Source: Methanomassiliicoccales archaeon UBA147 (GTDB lineage: Archaea; Thermoplasmatota; Thermoplasmata; SG8-5). From it: a stretch of 20,810 nt of DNA. This document shows, piece after piece, positions 7,072-15,040 of the stretch. Position numbers and translations under genes: made by a program. The stretch lies in contig DAJR01000058.1 in NCBI GenBank assembly GCA_002496385.1, positions 175 to 20,984 of the forward strand, written 5' to 3'. The notes under the pieces are model-generated. The model was given only the letters and a program-made list of their open reading frames with translations, searched no databases and had not been told where the DNA came from. Each line of letters starts with the position of its first letter. Position 1 is the stretch's first letter.

Positions 7072-7300
7072 GTTGAATGCAGTTCCAATCATTTGGAAGC
7101 AACGCATTCGACGATGGCGCGAAGACGATTTCATCCTGAATCCAGCGCCATGCAGCTCGCAGCATTTTGCACACAATCGGTGAATACGAAGACTAAATCC
7201 AAATAAAAAAAAGTATTCGCCATGGGTAGTCAATTTGCATGCATATACTCCCAATTCGTAAGGCCGGTAATCGGCAATCTGCAAGCGATGAGATTACCGG
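7072..7300 (+). repeat. Structured repeat element, copy 1 (229 bp)
   Basis: It runs from GTTGAATGC to GATTACCGG. Potential stems on the + strand: H1 GTTGAATGC/GCATTCGAC (7072-7080 with 7104-7112); H2 ATGGCGC/GCGCCAT (7114-7120 with 7145-7151); H3 GGTGAATAC/GTATTCGCC (7179-7187 with 7213-7221); H4 with GGG/CCC near 7224-7251; H5 CCGGTAATC/GATTACCGG closing the element. The linker between H2 and H3 (GCTCGCAGCATTTTGCACAC, then AATC) is almost unchanged in all copies. No convincing coding potential is present: the only frame from the ATG in H1 stops after 20 codons. Confidence 0.8.
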
Positions 7301-7396
7301 AAGAAATGCACGTGCGCCGGATGGCCCATGTCGATAAGTACCTTCATCTGGTGACAATATGCGATTCCTGGTATAATATTTCTCCCCATGGCAAGT
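7301..7396 (-). repeat. Promoter/start-codon unit F1 (truncated glycosyltransferase 5' end)
   Basis: On the minus strand this encodes MKVLIDMGHPAHVHFFR and then runs straight into the structured repeat, so it is a decayed duplicate of the glycosyltransferase start (start codon 7347-7345). A TATA box (7371-7378) is retained with the same spacing. The junction with repeat copy 1 is exact: the repeat's terminal GATTACCGG ends at 7300. Confidence 0.7.
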
Positions 7397-7623
7397 GTTG
7401 AATGCAGTTCCAATCATTTGGAAGCGACGCATTCGACGATGGCGCGAAGACAATTTCATCCTGAATCCAGCGCCATGTGGCTCGCAGCATTTTGCACACA
7501 ATCGGTGAATTCGCTGACTAAATCTACTTGTTTGGAGAATTCGCCATGAATCGACAATTTCCAAACATATATGATTCACAGCGTTGCCGGTAATCGCCAA
7601 TAAAGAAACGATTTGATTACCGG
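7397..7623 (+). repeat. Structured repeat element, copy 2 (227 bp)
   Basis: It has the same order of stems as copy 1: H1 starts at 7397, H3 is GGTGAATTC/GAATTCGCC (7504-7512 with 7537-7545), H4 is TGAATC/GATTCA (about 7547-7578), and H5 ends at 7623. Copies 1 and 2 are close to identical in the first 120 bases and diverge in the H3 and H5 loops and in H4, while pairing is kept. Confidence 0.8.
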
Positions 7624-7700
7624 CCTACGTCGATAAGTATCTTCATCTGGTCGCATTATCGGAATCCCAGTATAATATCTTTCCCCACGGACGCTCCGAA
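7624..7700 (-). repeat. Promoter/start-codon unit F2 (short remnant)
   Basis: On the minus strand this reads MKILIDV (start codon 7646-7644) and then enters repeat copy 2. A TATA box TATAATA is kept at about 7670-7677. It resembles F1 more than F0 (shared CTGG after the start codon and CCCCA after the TATA box). No further repeat copy follows. Confidence 0.65.
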
Positions 7701-7845
7701 TAGGGTTCAACCATCCCTGGATTCAGTTACGGCCAACCCGTTCACAAGTTTCAGTGGTCCTGAAGGTTCAATCTTCTCCGCTAATCCGTGGTAACATTTA
7801 ATATCTTATTCATTCTATTACTCCTGCAGCAGAGGAGGTCGTACT
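7701..7845 (+). promoter_or_regulatory. Promoter and leader of the M14 carboxypeptidase gene
   Basis: Apart from the promoter, nothing recognisable is present. TTTAATAT at 7797-7804 is a TATA box. A strong Shine-Dalgarno, AGAGGAGGT, is at 7831-7839, about 27-35 bases further on, so the leader would be short. Confidence 0.5.
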
Positions 7846-10800
7846 CTGAACGGCATCTCGAAATTTGTTTGGGCAGTGAGTTTGAGTCTGATAATGGTAT
7901 TCTCGTCTTTCGCGGTCATCGGCAGCACGCCGGTCCAAGGCGACTCCGAGCCAGTGCCCACCCCCGACGCCGAGCCTGTCGGCCCAGAGCCGCAGTGGGA
8001 CTGGAATCCCTGGACGACATACAACGGCACAACCGTGTACCATTCATTTTCCGAGATGGAGACCGAGATATTCTGGATTGCGGAGACTTACCCACACATC
8101 ACCAAGCTGGTGAGCATCGGCAAGTCCTGGCAGGGCCGCGACATCTGGGCGATGAAGGTCTCGGACAACCCGTATGTCGAGGAGGAGGACGAGCCGGAAG
8201 TCTATTTCAATTCCAACCACCATGCAAGAGAGTGGCTGACCATCGAGAACGCACTTTACTTCCTGAGGTATCTCACCAATTTCTACGGCTCCAATGCCAC
8301 TGTCACGAACATTGTCGACACCAGGCAGATATGGGTAATCCCCACGGCCAACCCTGACGGCAGGGTGTACGACTCGGCAGGAGACGACCCAGCCATCCAT
8401 GCCAGGCAGCCCTGGGGGTGGCGCAAGAACACCCGGGACAACGACAACTCCGGAACGTTCACCGAGGCCGCCGACGGCGTGGACCTGAACAGGAACTATG
8501 GATACCTGTGGGGCGCTGCCGGCGCCACCTCGGACCCGATCCAGGACGTCTACGGCGGGCCATATCCCTTCTCCGAACCGGAAACCGCTGCCATCAGGGA
8601 CTTCTGTCGGCAGCACGATTTTGTGTTTGCCATCTCATTCCACACTTACAGCCAGCTCATACTCTACCCTTGGGGCTGGAGCTATGAGAACGCCCCTGAC
8701 CATGACGCTCTCAAAGCCGTGGCGGAGAACATGGCCGGCGTGATAACCAACAAGGCCGGAAGCCAGTTCCCTGGATACACGCCCCAGAAGTCCAGCGGTC
8801 TCTACCCGACAGCGGGCAGTGATGATGACTGGCTCTACGGCGAGCTGGGCACCTTCGCATACTGCATCGAGATGTACCCGAACGTCCAGGACGACGACAA
8901 CAGCGCGTATGCTAGCTACCAGGCCGTGAGCACGACTTACGGTTACGACCTGTTCCACCCCAGGTCCGACAAGGTGATACCGGCATGCCAGGACAATCTC
9001 CCGGCCGTGCTGCTGCTCTGCACACTGGCAGATAACCGATTCCAACTCATTGACCATGTTGAGATAGACCCGGAAACCGCGGAAGCGCGAATTCCGGCCG
9101 GAACCAGCGCCAATGTCCTGCTGGATGTGACGGACAACGGCAGAAGGGCTGATTCTTTTACTATATCCCGCACCACAATCTCGGGCTGGACCATTAACGT
9201 CACGCCTTCACCGATGAGTCTGGCCAGGAACGAGACCAAGATAGCGACGCTGAGCGTCACTGTTCCCGCTGGAGCCACACCAGGTTTCTACAATATATGG
9301 GTCAACGCGACATCCACAACGAATTCATCATGCAGGGATTCCAGCCTTGTGACCATTGAAGTGCCGCATCCTGACGATGTAGCCCCGCTCACCCTTGAGC
9401 CATTCACCGAGATGGGGGACTTCCCAAAGGGCCAGTACAGGATAGATTCCCTGGTCGAGAACGTGGGCGAGATTGCGGTACCAAACTTCAACACTACCCT
9501 GACCATATCGCAGCTGGGCGTGGGCAGCACCGTGACGGTTTTCCAGGACAACATGGACGTGGACGGGAGCAAGTGGGAGGTCATCAACCATGACGGTGCC
9601 CAGTCGAATGCCGTCTGGCATCGCCAGACTGCCAGAAGCCATACCTCTCCGTATTCGTGGTACTGCGCACCCGAGGGCTCGACATCCTACAACAACAATA
9701 TCATACAATCTCTGCAGATGGCACAGCCGGTGAGCCTTGAGCGCTACACCTCGGCCACACTCTCATTCTTCAGCAGGTACACCACCGAAGAGTATTGGGA
9801 TTTCTGCATGGTCGAGGGCTCCAGGGACAACGGCAAGTCATGGGACTACATCATTAGATATAACGGGAACGGACCCACGAGCTTCACCGAATTCAATCTG
9901 AACCTCTCGCAATTCCTGGGCACAGAGCAGTTCAAGCTCAGGTTCAGGTTCACGTCCGATGATTATAACCCTACCACCTATGCCGGTTTCTATCTCGACA
10001 CGCTCACCATAACCGCGAGCGACCCCAGCGAGACAGTGATATTCAGCCCACCGGCCCTCTCGGTTTCTCCGTTGGCAGTGGGCGCAAGCCAGGAGCTTTC
10101 CTGGACCTACAATTTCACCGACTCCGGTACGTACCTGGCCAGCGTGGAGACGCTCCATGCCAACGACAGCAACGCCGCCAACAACGTGAGGGATGTGATG
10201 TTCTACATCAACAACTCGCGCACCCTGCCGGAGTTCGAAGGAATAAAATCAGTCACCAACCCGGGCATGGGCCCATCTCTGGAAATCGCATGGGGCGCTG
10301 GCCTTCAGATAAACGACCCGCTGACTTACAGGGTTTACAGATTTGATCATGCGCCGACGCTGGCCGAGGTCAATGCCGCAACGCCCATTTACACGGGCAC
10401 GGCGCTGGAGTACACGGACTCATCCGTGGTTCTGGGCCAGACCTACTATTACGTCGTGAGGATGGTCGATGCCTTTGGCCAGGCCGAATACAATGTTGTC
10501 ACGCTCAGCGGGACGCCCGGCATATCGGTCGATCAATGGGGGCTCAGCAACAATGTCCCGGTAGTGGAAGGGTTCCAGGCTTCGAACGGCGGTGGCACAA
10601 CGTCGACCAACCTTGTGCTTACGGCTCCATCCGGCATAACTGCAGGAGAGCTTCTGCTTCTGATTGTCTGCGATGATTATGCCAATACGGCAACGCACTT
10701 CAATGCGGTGACCGGTTGGACGAAACTCGGGGAGTCCGGAAGTGCCACGCCCGATGCCTACATTGGCGTATACTGGCGCATAGCGACAGGCACTGAAGGC

Positions 10801-11994
10801 TCATCCCAAACAGTCACTTCGACAGCCGCAGCATACTGGTTGGGCTGGTACCTCCGCATCTCGGGGGCAGATACCACTGCGCCGATCAACGCACAGAGCT
10901 TTGCCATATCCTCAGCCACTGGCGTCAATCCGCATGTCATTCCGCAAATAACGACCACTGTCGACAAATGCCTTGCCATCTACGGCCTTTCATTCGACGG
11001 CGGTGATGGCGCGCTTTTCTCGGTTGCATCGCCATGGACAGAGTCGGCAGAGCAGACGAATGGTGCCACCACACTCCGCAACTCGGGTTGCTGGGGTACG
11101 AAGGCTCAGGCGACAGCGGGGGCAACGGGAACTGCTAGCGTCACATGCGCCCAAACCGATGGTGCCGCTTACTTCCAGCTGGCAATCAGGCCATTGCTTG
11201 TGGCCACCCTGGACGACAACACAGTCAACTGGACCTCGGCGGGTGAGGATGTCGCTTATTACAACATCTACCGCTCCGATTCCCCATCAGGCCCCTGGGA
11301 TGCGGCCCACAGAATCGCCACGGTCGGCGCGGACACGTTGACATACTGCGATCTGGACAGGGGCCAGGCAGACTCCATATACTGGTGGTACGTCGTCCGG
11401 GCAATCGATGGCTACGGCACCGAAGAAACCAACACCAACGCCGTTCAGGAACCCGGTGCTGGGTGGGTCCCGTATTCCATTTCACTCACAGGTAAATTGT
11501 CCAACAGCTGGGTCTTCGTATCGTACCCTGTCACCGTCTCAGGCCACATCGAGGCCGTAATCAACGACACCCTGAACGGGGACGGCGGTACAGACTGGGA
11601 CGTGGCCAAGACCTGGGACAACCAGCTGAAGAAGTGGCTCACCTACAGGAAAGGCGGGACCGCTAACACCTTCACCGATGTCGACAATAGGGTGGGGATA
11701 TGGCTGCATCTCACCTCGAATGGCGCGGACCAGATGCTGGAGCTGCCTTCCACCGGCGCATATCCGGGAGTGATGGTCATCAACCTGTACACCGGCTGGA
11801 ACCTGGTGGGCTACCCATCGGGAACTTCAAGGATGGCCCCCCTCACTTTGCCGGGATTGGCGAACATTGTCTCTGAGTGGCAGTCAGCAAGCCCGTACAT
11901 TTTGGACAAGGCGCCCGGCGACGTCATGATGGCGCACGGGAACGGGTACTGGGTTCACGTGACAGCTGACTGCACCTGGACCTTGGAGCCGTAA
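7846..11994 (+). CDS. Secreted multidomain M14 zinc carboxypeptidase with C-terminal surface domain
   Basis: A ~1,380-residue exoprotease precursor. The N-terminal signal peptide (NGISKFVWAVSLSLIMVFSS) is complete only if translation begins at CTG 7846, six bases after the Shine-Dalgarno AGGAGGT; the first conventional start, GTG 7876, has no ribosome-binding site and would lose the basic n-region. Numbered from CTG, the peptidase domain is about residues 55-385. It has zinc ligands H126 and E129 in NHHAREW, a third ligand H266 in SFHTYSQ, substrate-binding DLNRNYGYLWG, and catalytic E342 in YCIEMYP. Carboxypeptidases of this family remove C-terminal residues from peptides. C-terminal to it are CARDB-like beta domains, a jelly-roll/MAM-like segment, fibronectin type III domains (one with YYNIYRSD and TYCDLDRGQADS), a domain ending AYFQLAIRP, and a ~170-residue C-terminal domain nearly identical to that of the C25-like peptidase downstream. 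Probably feeds on extracellular peptides together with that protease. Confidence 0.9.
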   Translation: MNGISKFVWAVSLSLIMVFSSFAVIGSTPVQGDSEPVPTPDAEPVGPEPQWDWNPWTTYNGTTVYHSFSEMETEIFWIAETYPHITKLVSIGKSWQGRDIWAMKVSDNPYVEEEDEPEVYFNSNHHAREWLTIENALYFLRYLTNFYGSNATVTNIVDTRQIWVIPTANPDGRVYDSAGDDPAIHARQPWGWRKNTRDNDNSGTFTEAADGVDLNRNYGYLWGAAGATSDPIQDVYGGPYPFSEPETAAIRDFCRQHDFVFAISFHTYSQLILYPWGWSYENAPDHDALKAVAENMAGVITNKAGSQFPGYTPQKSSGLYPTAGSDDDWLYGELGTFAYCIEMYPNVQDDDNSAYASYQAVSTTYGYDLFHPRSDKVIPACQDNLPAVLLLCTLADNRFQLIDHVEIDPETAEARIPAGTSANVLLDVTDNGRRADSFTISRTTISGWTINVTPSPMSLARNETKIATLSVTVPAGATPGFYNIWVNATSTTNSSCRDSSLVTIEVPHPDDVAPLTLEPFTEMGDFPKGQYRIDSLVENVGEIAVPNFNTTLTISQLGVGSTVTVFQDNMDVDGSKWEVINHDGAQSNAVWHRQTARSHTSPYSWYCAPEGSTSYNNNIIQSLQMAQPVSLERYTSATLSFFSRYTTEEYWDFCMVEGSRDNGKSWDYIIRYNGNGPTSFTEFNLNLSQFLGTEQFKLRFRFTSDDYNPTTYAGFYLDTLTITASDPSETVIFSPPALSVSPLAVGASQELSWTYNFTDSGTYLASVETLHANDSNAANNVRDVMFYINNSRTLPEFEGIKSVTNPGMGPSLEIAWGAGLQINDPLTYRVYRFDHAPTLAEVNAATPIYTGTALEYTDSSVVLGQTYYYVVRMVDAFGQAEYNVVTLSGTPGISVDQWGLSNNVPVVEGFQASNGGGTTSTNLVLTAPSGITAGELLLLIVCDDYANTATHFNAVTGWTKLGESGSATPDAYIGVYWRIATGTEGSSQTVTSTAAAYWLGWYLRISGADTTAPINAQSFAISSATGVNPHVIPQITTTVDKCLAIYGLSFDGGDGALFSVASPWTESAEQTNGATTLRNSGCWGTKAQATAGATGTASVTCAQTDGAAYFQLAIRPLLVATLDDNTVNWTSAGEDVAYYNIYRSDSPSGPWDAAHRIATVGADTLTYCDLDRGQADSIYWWYVVRAIDGYGTEETNTNAVQEPGAGWVPYSISLTGKLSNSWVFVSYPVTVSGHIEAVINDTLNGDGGTDWDVAKTWDNQLKKWLTYRKGGTANTFTDVDNRVGIWLHLTSNGADQMLELPSTGAYPGVMVINLYTGWNLVGYPSGTSRMAPLTLPGLANIVSEWQSASPYILDKAPGDVMMAHGNGYWVHVTADCTWTLEP

Positions 11995-12055
11995 AGTTGA
12001 ATGCCGCGCCCAGTAATTCCAAATGTCCCGCAGGACTTTGGATACCGGAAAAAGC
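11470..12055 (+). repeat. 586-bp direct repeat, copy A (C-terminal domain plus downstream hairpin)
   Basis: The last ~175 codons of the M14 gene, its stop codon and the next ~60 bases match 14458-15040. I count about 18 substitutions and one 3-base gap, roughly 97% identity. Identity begins abruptly at CCGTATTCC and ends abruptly at AAAAAGC, inside the hicB-like frame. Confidence 0.9.
11996..12055 (+). repeat. Partial structured repeat (5' hairpin only) over the hicB start
   Basis: It begins with the same GTTGAATGC as the full elements and contains TCCAAATGTCC-CGC-AGGACTTTGGA, an imperfect palindrome. After AAAAAGC it changes to hicB sequence, whereas the copy at 14984 continues into the rest of the element. 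Confidence 0.7.
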
Positions 12056-12249
12056 TAGAGAAAAGCGAGACAGGGTATTCAGCCTATTCCCCGGACCTTC
12101 CGGGCTGTGTGGCAGCCGGAAAGACCGCAAAGGAGGCCGAGAGGCGGATGTACGAAGCCGTCGAATTGCATATTCAAGGCATGCTGGAGGACGGAACTCC
12201 CATCCCAGAACCGAGCACATCGTCCGTTTATGCGATAATACAGAAATAG
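12001..12249 (+). CDS. Small HicB-like protein (orphan antitoxin-type)
   Basis: An 82-residue protein with the HicB core: LEKSETGYSAYSPDLPGCVA, then AGKTAKEAERRMYEAVELHI and a GTPIPEPS tail. In HicAB systems HicB is a partly degraded RNase-H-like fold that neutralises the HicA mRNA interferase; single HicB-like proteins without HicA are also common. No HicA reading frame is found on either side. It starts seven bases after the M14 stop, with no clear Shine-Dalgarno. Oddly, its first ~17 codons (MPRPVIPNVPQDFGYRKK) lie in a hairpin shared with the structured repeat at 14984, and HicB proteins normally begin only about seven residues before LEKSETGY. The N-terminus therefore appears to have been replaced or extended by repeat DNA. 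Whether the gene is still expressed is unclear. Confidence 0.72.
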   Translation: MPRPVIPNVPQDFGYRKKLEKSETGYSAYSPDLPGCVAAGKTAKEAERRMYEAVELHIQGMLEDGTPIPEPSTSSVYAIIQK

Positions 12250-12346
12250 GATAGCCAGGCTGCCTGAAAAATCGCGCATGCAGGACATCCGGCGATTACG
12301 AATACCGTTCCCCTGTGATGCCGATACACGGTCCAAAATCCCCATG

Positions 12347-12354
12347 TTTAAATA
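12347..12354 (+). promoter_or_regulatory. TATA box of the C25-like peptidase gene
   Basis: TTTAAATA lies 37-44 bases upstream of the preferred GTG (12391). The Shine-Dalgarno GAGGAG at 12377-12382 fits within the predicted short leader. Confidence 0.5.
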
Positions 12355-12390
12355 CCTGGAAAGTCATATTCAGTCCGAGGAGTTGTGGGC

Positions 12391-14982
12391 GTGAAGACCA
12401 TGATGCCGATAGCCAGATATCTTGTGCCTCTAGTTGTCATAGTGATGATTTTCCCGGCGATGTCGGTGGCGTCGCCCACCAACCTGTCCCGGACTTCGGA
12501 TACATTGCCAGTCCAGATGGGCCGAACCGGTCTCACACCGCCCACCGCACCTTTCACAGAGGACATGCCTGCCACCCCTAACTGGGTATCGGGGGGTCTG
12601 GTCTACATCATCGTGCAGGACTACTTGTACGCCATTATCCAGGCAAGCATTGACAATCTCGCGTACAACATCGAGAACCGGAGGAACGCGCCTTACATGG
12701 TGGAGATATTGAATGATACTTGGACCAGCCACGTCCAGGTGAAGGCTGCGCTGCAGTATGGTCATTCCCAAGGCATGACAGGCGCCATCCTGGTGGGAAA
12801 CATCCCGATGGCCTGGTACGAGATGCTGAACGACCCGAGCTTCGGGGACAACTACTGGGAAACTTTTCCAATAGACCTTTACTTCATGGACCTGGACGGC
12901 TCCTGGAGCGGGGGCGGCGGTGGGAGCATGTCAGACCCCTACACATCGCATCTCCCCGGAACCGGAGACCTGAAGCCGGAAATCTGGGTGGGCAGGATAT
13001 ATGTGGAATCCCTGCTTTCCGGGGAAGGCACCGAGCAAGAGGTGATTGAGTACTACCTGGACAAGGTGGACGACTACTCCCGCGGATTGACGGCAAGGCA
13101 GAACCGCGCCCTGGTGTATGTGGACGATGACTGGTACGACTGGGCTGACGAGTGGAGCGGCAACGTGGGGATGGTTTATCCGGTAAGGACGCTTGTCAAG
13201 GACCCTCTCACAACAAGGACGTCGGACTACCTGAGCAGGCTTTCAGAGGACTATGAATGGGTGTCGCTCTTCGCCCACACGGGAAAATACTATCACGCGT
13301 TCAAGGTCAATGCCGCATATGACTATTGCTACAACCTGGACATAGTGGACGCAGCACCGCCTGCGCTATTCTACAACCTGTTCTGCTGCGGGGCATCCGA
13401 TTTCAGCTATGACCTGCACTACGGCTACATCACGGGCCATTATGTGTTCAACAGCGATTCCGGCCTCGCGGCGATTGGCTCGGCCAAGACCGGTTCCATG
13501 CTAGGTTTCGAATTGTTCTATGCACCGCTCTCCGAGGGTGCCTGCTTGGGGGAAGCCTTCAATGACTGGTTCAACCACCTGGACCTCTCCGGCCTGGAGG
13601 CGAAGTCCTGGTACTACGGCATGAACATAGCCGGGGATCCGACCCTCGAGACAGGCGGATACACGTACGACCCTGACCCGCCCCTGCCCCCGTCCGACCT
13701 CAGTGTCGAGCACTGGGGGCCATCAATGTTCCAGGGGGCCGGGACCAGGTACATGAGGCAGGACGGGGCGCTGGGGACATCGCAAACCGAGGTCATGGCC
13801 AACTACCAGTCCGGGAGCGGGGGAACCGTGTACACGGGCTTCAGAGCCTGGAGGAAGCAAGCGGGCGGTGCCGAAACCGAGATAACAAACGGTGTCCAGG
13901 CCATCGTTTACAGATCGGTAAGCGCCTCGGGCATCCAGACTGCCAACTACTCCTGCCCGCAGACAGCACTCACGCCCACTGATTCTATAGTGGTCAGGAT
14001 CTACCAGAGCAGGGATATAAACCCCCCGACCGGCCTGGCAGCGACATTCGAGACAGGGCCGCTGGGCGCGACCCAGCTGGATGCCACCACCTGGACCATA
14101 AACTATTACACGCAAAGATATGTCGTATACAATAGGTTCTACTGGGGCAGCCCGACCTATGATTCCAAGATAGAGGGGCTCGCATGGTCTGTCGTGTCAA
14201 ACCCTCCCGACCACAACACCCTTAACTGGACGGCAAGCCCCAGCCCGGATGTTGTCAAGTACAATGTGTATCGCTCGGACACAGAGGCCGGGGCCTATTC
14301 CAAGATAGGCCAGGTTGACTCGGGAACACTCACATATCTGGATTTCAACATGGGCCAGGCGGATTCCACGCTCTGGTGGTACATCGTGCATGCCGTGGGT
14401 GTGGGCGGTAACGAGGACCTCGGCGTTGACCACGTCCGGGAACCGGACGCGGGCACACCGTATTCCATTTCACTCACAGGTAAATTGTCCAACAGCTGGG
14501 TCTTCGTATCGTACCCTGTCACCGTCTCAGGCCACATCGAGGCCGTAATCAACGACACCCTGAACGGGGACGGCGGCACAAACTGGGACGTGGCCAAGAC
14601 CTGGGACAACCAGCTGAAGAAGTGGCTCACCTACAGGAAGGGCGGGACAGCCAACACCTTCACCGATGTCGACAATAGGGTGGGGATATGGCTGCATCTC
14701 ACCTCGAATGACGCGGACCAGATGCTGGAGCTGCCTTCCACCGGCGCATATCCGGGAGTGATGGTCATCAACCTGTACACCGGGTGGAACCTGGTGGGCT
14801 ACCCATCGGGAACTTCAAGGATGGCCCCCCTCACTTTGCCGGGATTGGCGAACATTGTCTCTGAGTGGCAGTCAGCAAGCCCGTACATCGCGGACAAGGC
14901 GCCCGGCGACGTCATGATGGCGCACGGGAACGGGTACTGGGTTCACGTCACATCAGACTGCACTTGGACTGTGGAGCCGTAA
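12391..14982 (+). CDS. Secreted C25 (gingipain-like) cysteine peptidase with C-terminal surface domain
   Basis: About 863 residues. A signal peptide (MKTMMPIARYLVPLVVIVM, then a small-residue cleavage region) is followed by a caspase-fold C25-like peptidase domain at about residues 65-425. Family landmarks are GAILVGNIPMAWYE, the acidic FPIDLYFMDLDGSW, PEIWVGRI, a histidine segment VSLFAHTGKYYH (likely catalytic H296 in my numbering) and FYNLFCCGASDF (catalytic Cys 332 or 333). The closing GMNIAGDPTLE matches the 'GDPTL' end of gingipain domains. A linker domain, a fibronectin type III domain (YNVYRSDTEAG) and the C-terminal domain shared with the M14 protein follow. GTG 12391 was chosen because GAGGAG is eight bases upstream; GTG 12385 and ATG 12400 are alternatives. 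Endopeptidase plus carboxypeptidase side by side suggests joint extracellular protein digestion. Confidence 0.85.
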   Translation: MKTMMPIARYLVPLVVIVMIFPAMSVASPTNLSRTSDTLPVQMGRTGLTPPTAPFTEDMPATPNWVSGGLVYIIVQDYLYAIIQASIDNLAYNIENRRNAPYMVEILNDTWTSHVQVKAALQYGHSQGMTGAILVGNIPMAWYEMLNDPSFGDNYWETFPIDLYFMDLDGSWSGGGGGSMSDPYTSHLPGTGDLKPEIWVGRIYVESLLSGEGTEQEVIEYYLDKVDDYSRGLTARQNRALVYVDDDWYDWADEWSGNVGMVYPVRTLVKDPLTTRTSDYLSRLSEDYEWVSLFAHTGKYYHAFKVNAAYDYCYNLDIVDAAPPALFYNLFCCGASDFSYDLHYGYITGHYVFNSDSGLAAIGSAKTGSMLGFELFYAPLSEGACLGEAFNDWFNHLDLSGLEAKSWYYGMNIAGDPTLETGGYTYDPDPPLPPSDLSVEHWGPSMFQGAGTRYMRQDGALGTSQTEVMANYQSGSGGTVYTGFRAWRKQAGGAETEITNGVQAIVYRSVSASGIQTANYSCPQTALTPTDSIVVRIYQSRDINPPTGLAATFETGPLGATQLDATTWTINYYTQRYVVYNRFYWGSPTYDSKIEGLAWSVVSNPPDHNTLNWTASPSPDVVKYNVYRSDTEAGAYSKIGQVDSGTLTYLDFNMGQADSTLWWYIVHAVGVGGNEDLGVDHVREPDAGTPYSISLTGKLSNSWVFVSYPVTVSGHIEAVINDTLNGDGGTNWDVAKTWDNQLKKWLTYRKGGTANTFTDVDNRVGIWLHLTSNDADQMLELPSTGAYPGVMVINLYTGWNLVGYPSGTSRMAPLTLPGLANIVSEWQSASPYIADKAPGDVMMAHGNGYWVHVTSDCTWTVEP

Positions 14983-15040
14983 AGTTGAATGCCCCCAGTA
15001 ATTCCAAATGTCCCGCAGGACTTTGGATACCGAAAAAAGC
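14458..15040 (+). repeat. 583-bp direct repeat, copy B (C-terminal domain plus downstream hairpin)
   Basis: Pairs with 11470-12055. Of the differences I count, most fall in the last ~100 coding bases (for example ILDK versus IADK and TADCTWTLEP versus TSDCTWTVEP). The stop codon, the spacer and the hairpin after it are almost unchanged, so the conserved unit is not just the protein domain. Confidence 0.9.

Noticed and set aside
7030..7284. Extended N-terminus of the glycosyltransferase reading frame (up to 85 extra codons upstream of ATG 7029)
   Set aside because: The extension is a translation of the structured repeat and promoter unit. The family N-terminus starts at 7029 and a TATA box lies inside the extension.
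7072..7623. Conserved peptide-like translations of the repeat on the minus strand (RIHRLCAKCCE..., GAGFRMK...)
   Set aside because: Frames are not kept between copy 3 and copies 1-2, stems rather than codons are conserved, and no start or ribosome-binding site accompanies them.
7072..7700. CRISPR array
   Set aside because: Units are ~300 bp, with long structured repeats and related rather than unique spacers; there are no cas genes.
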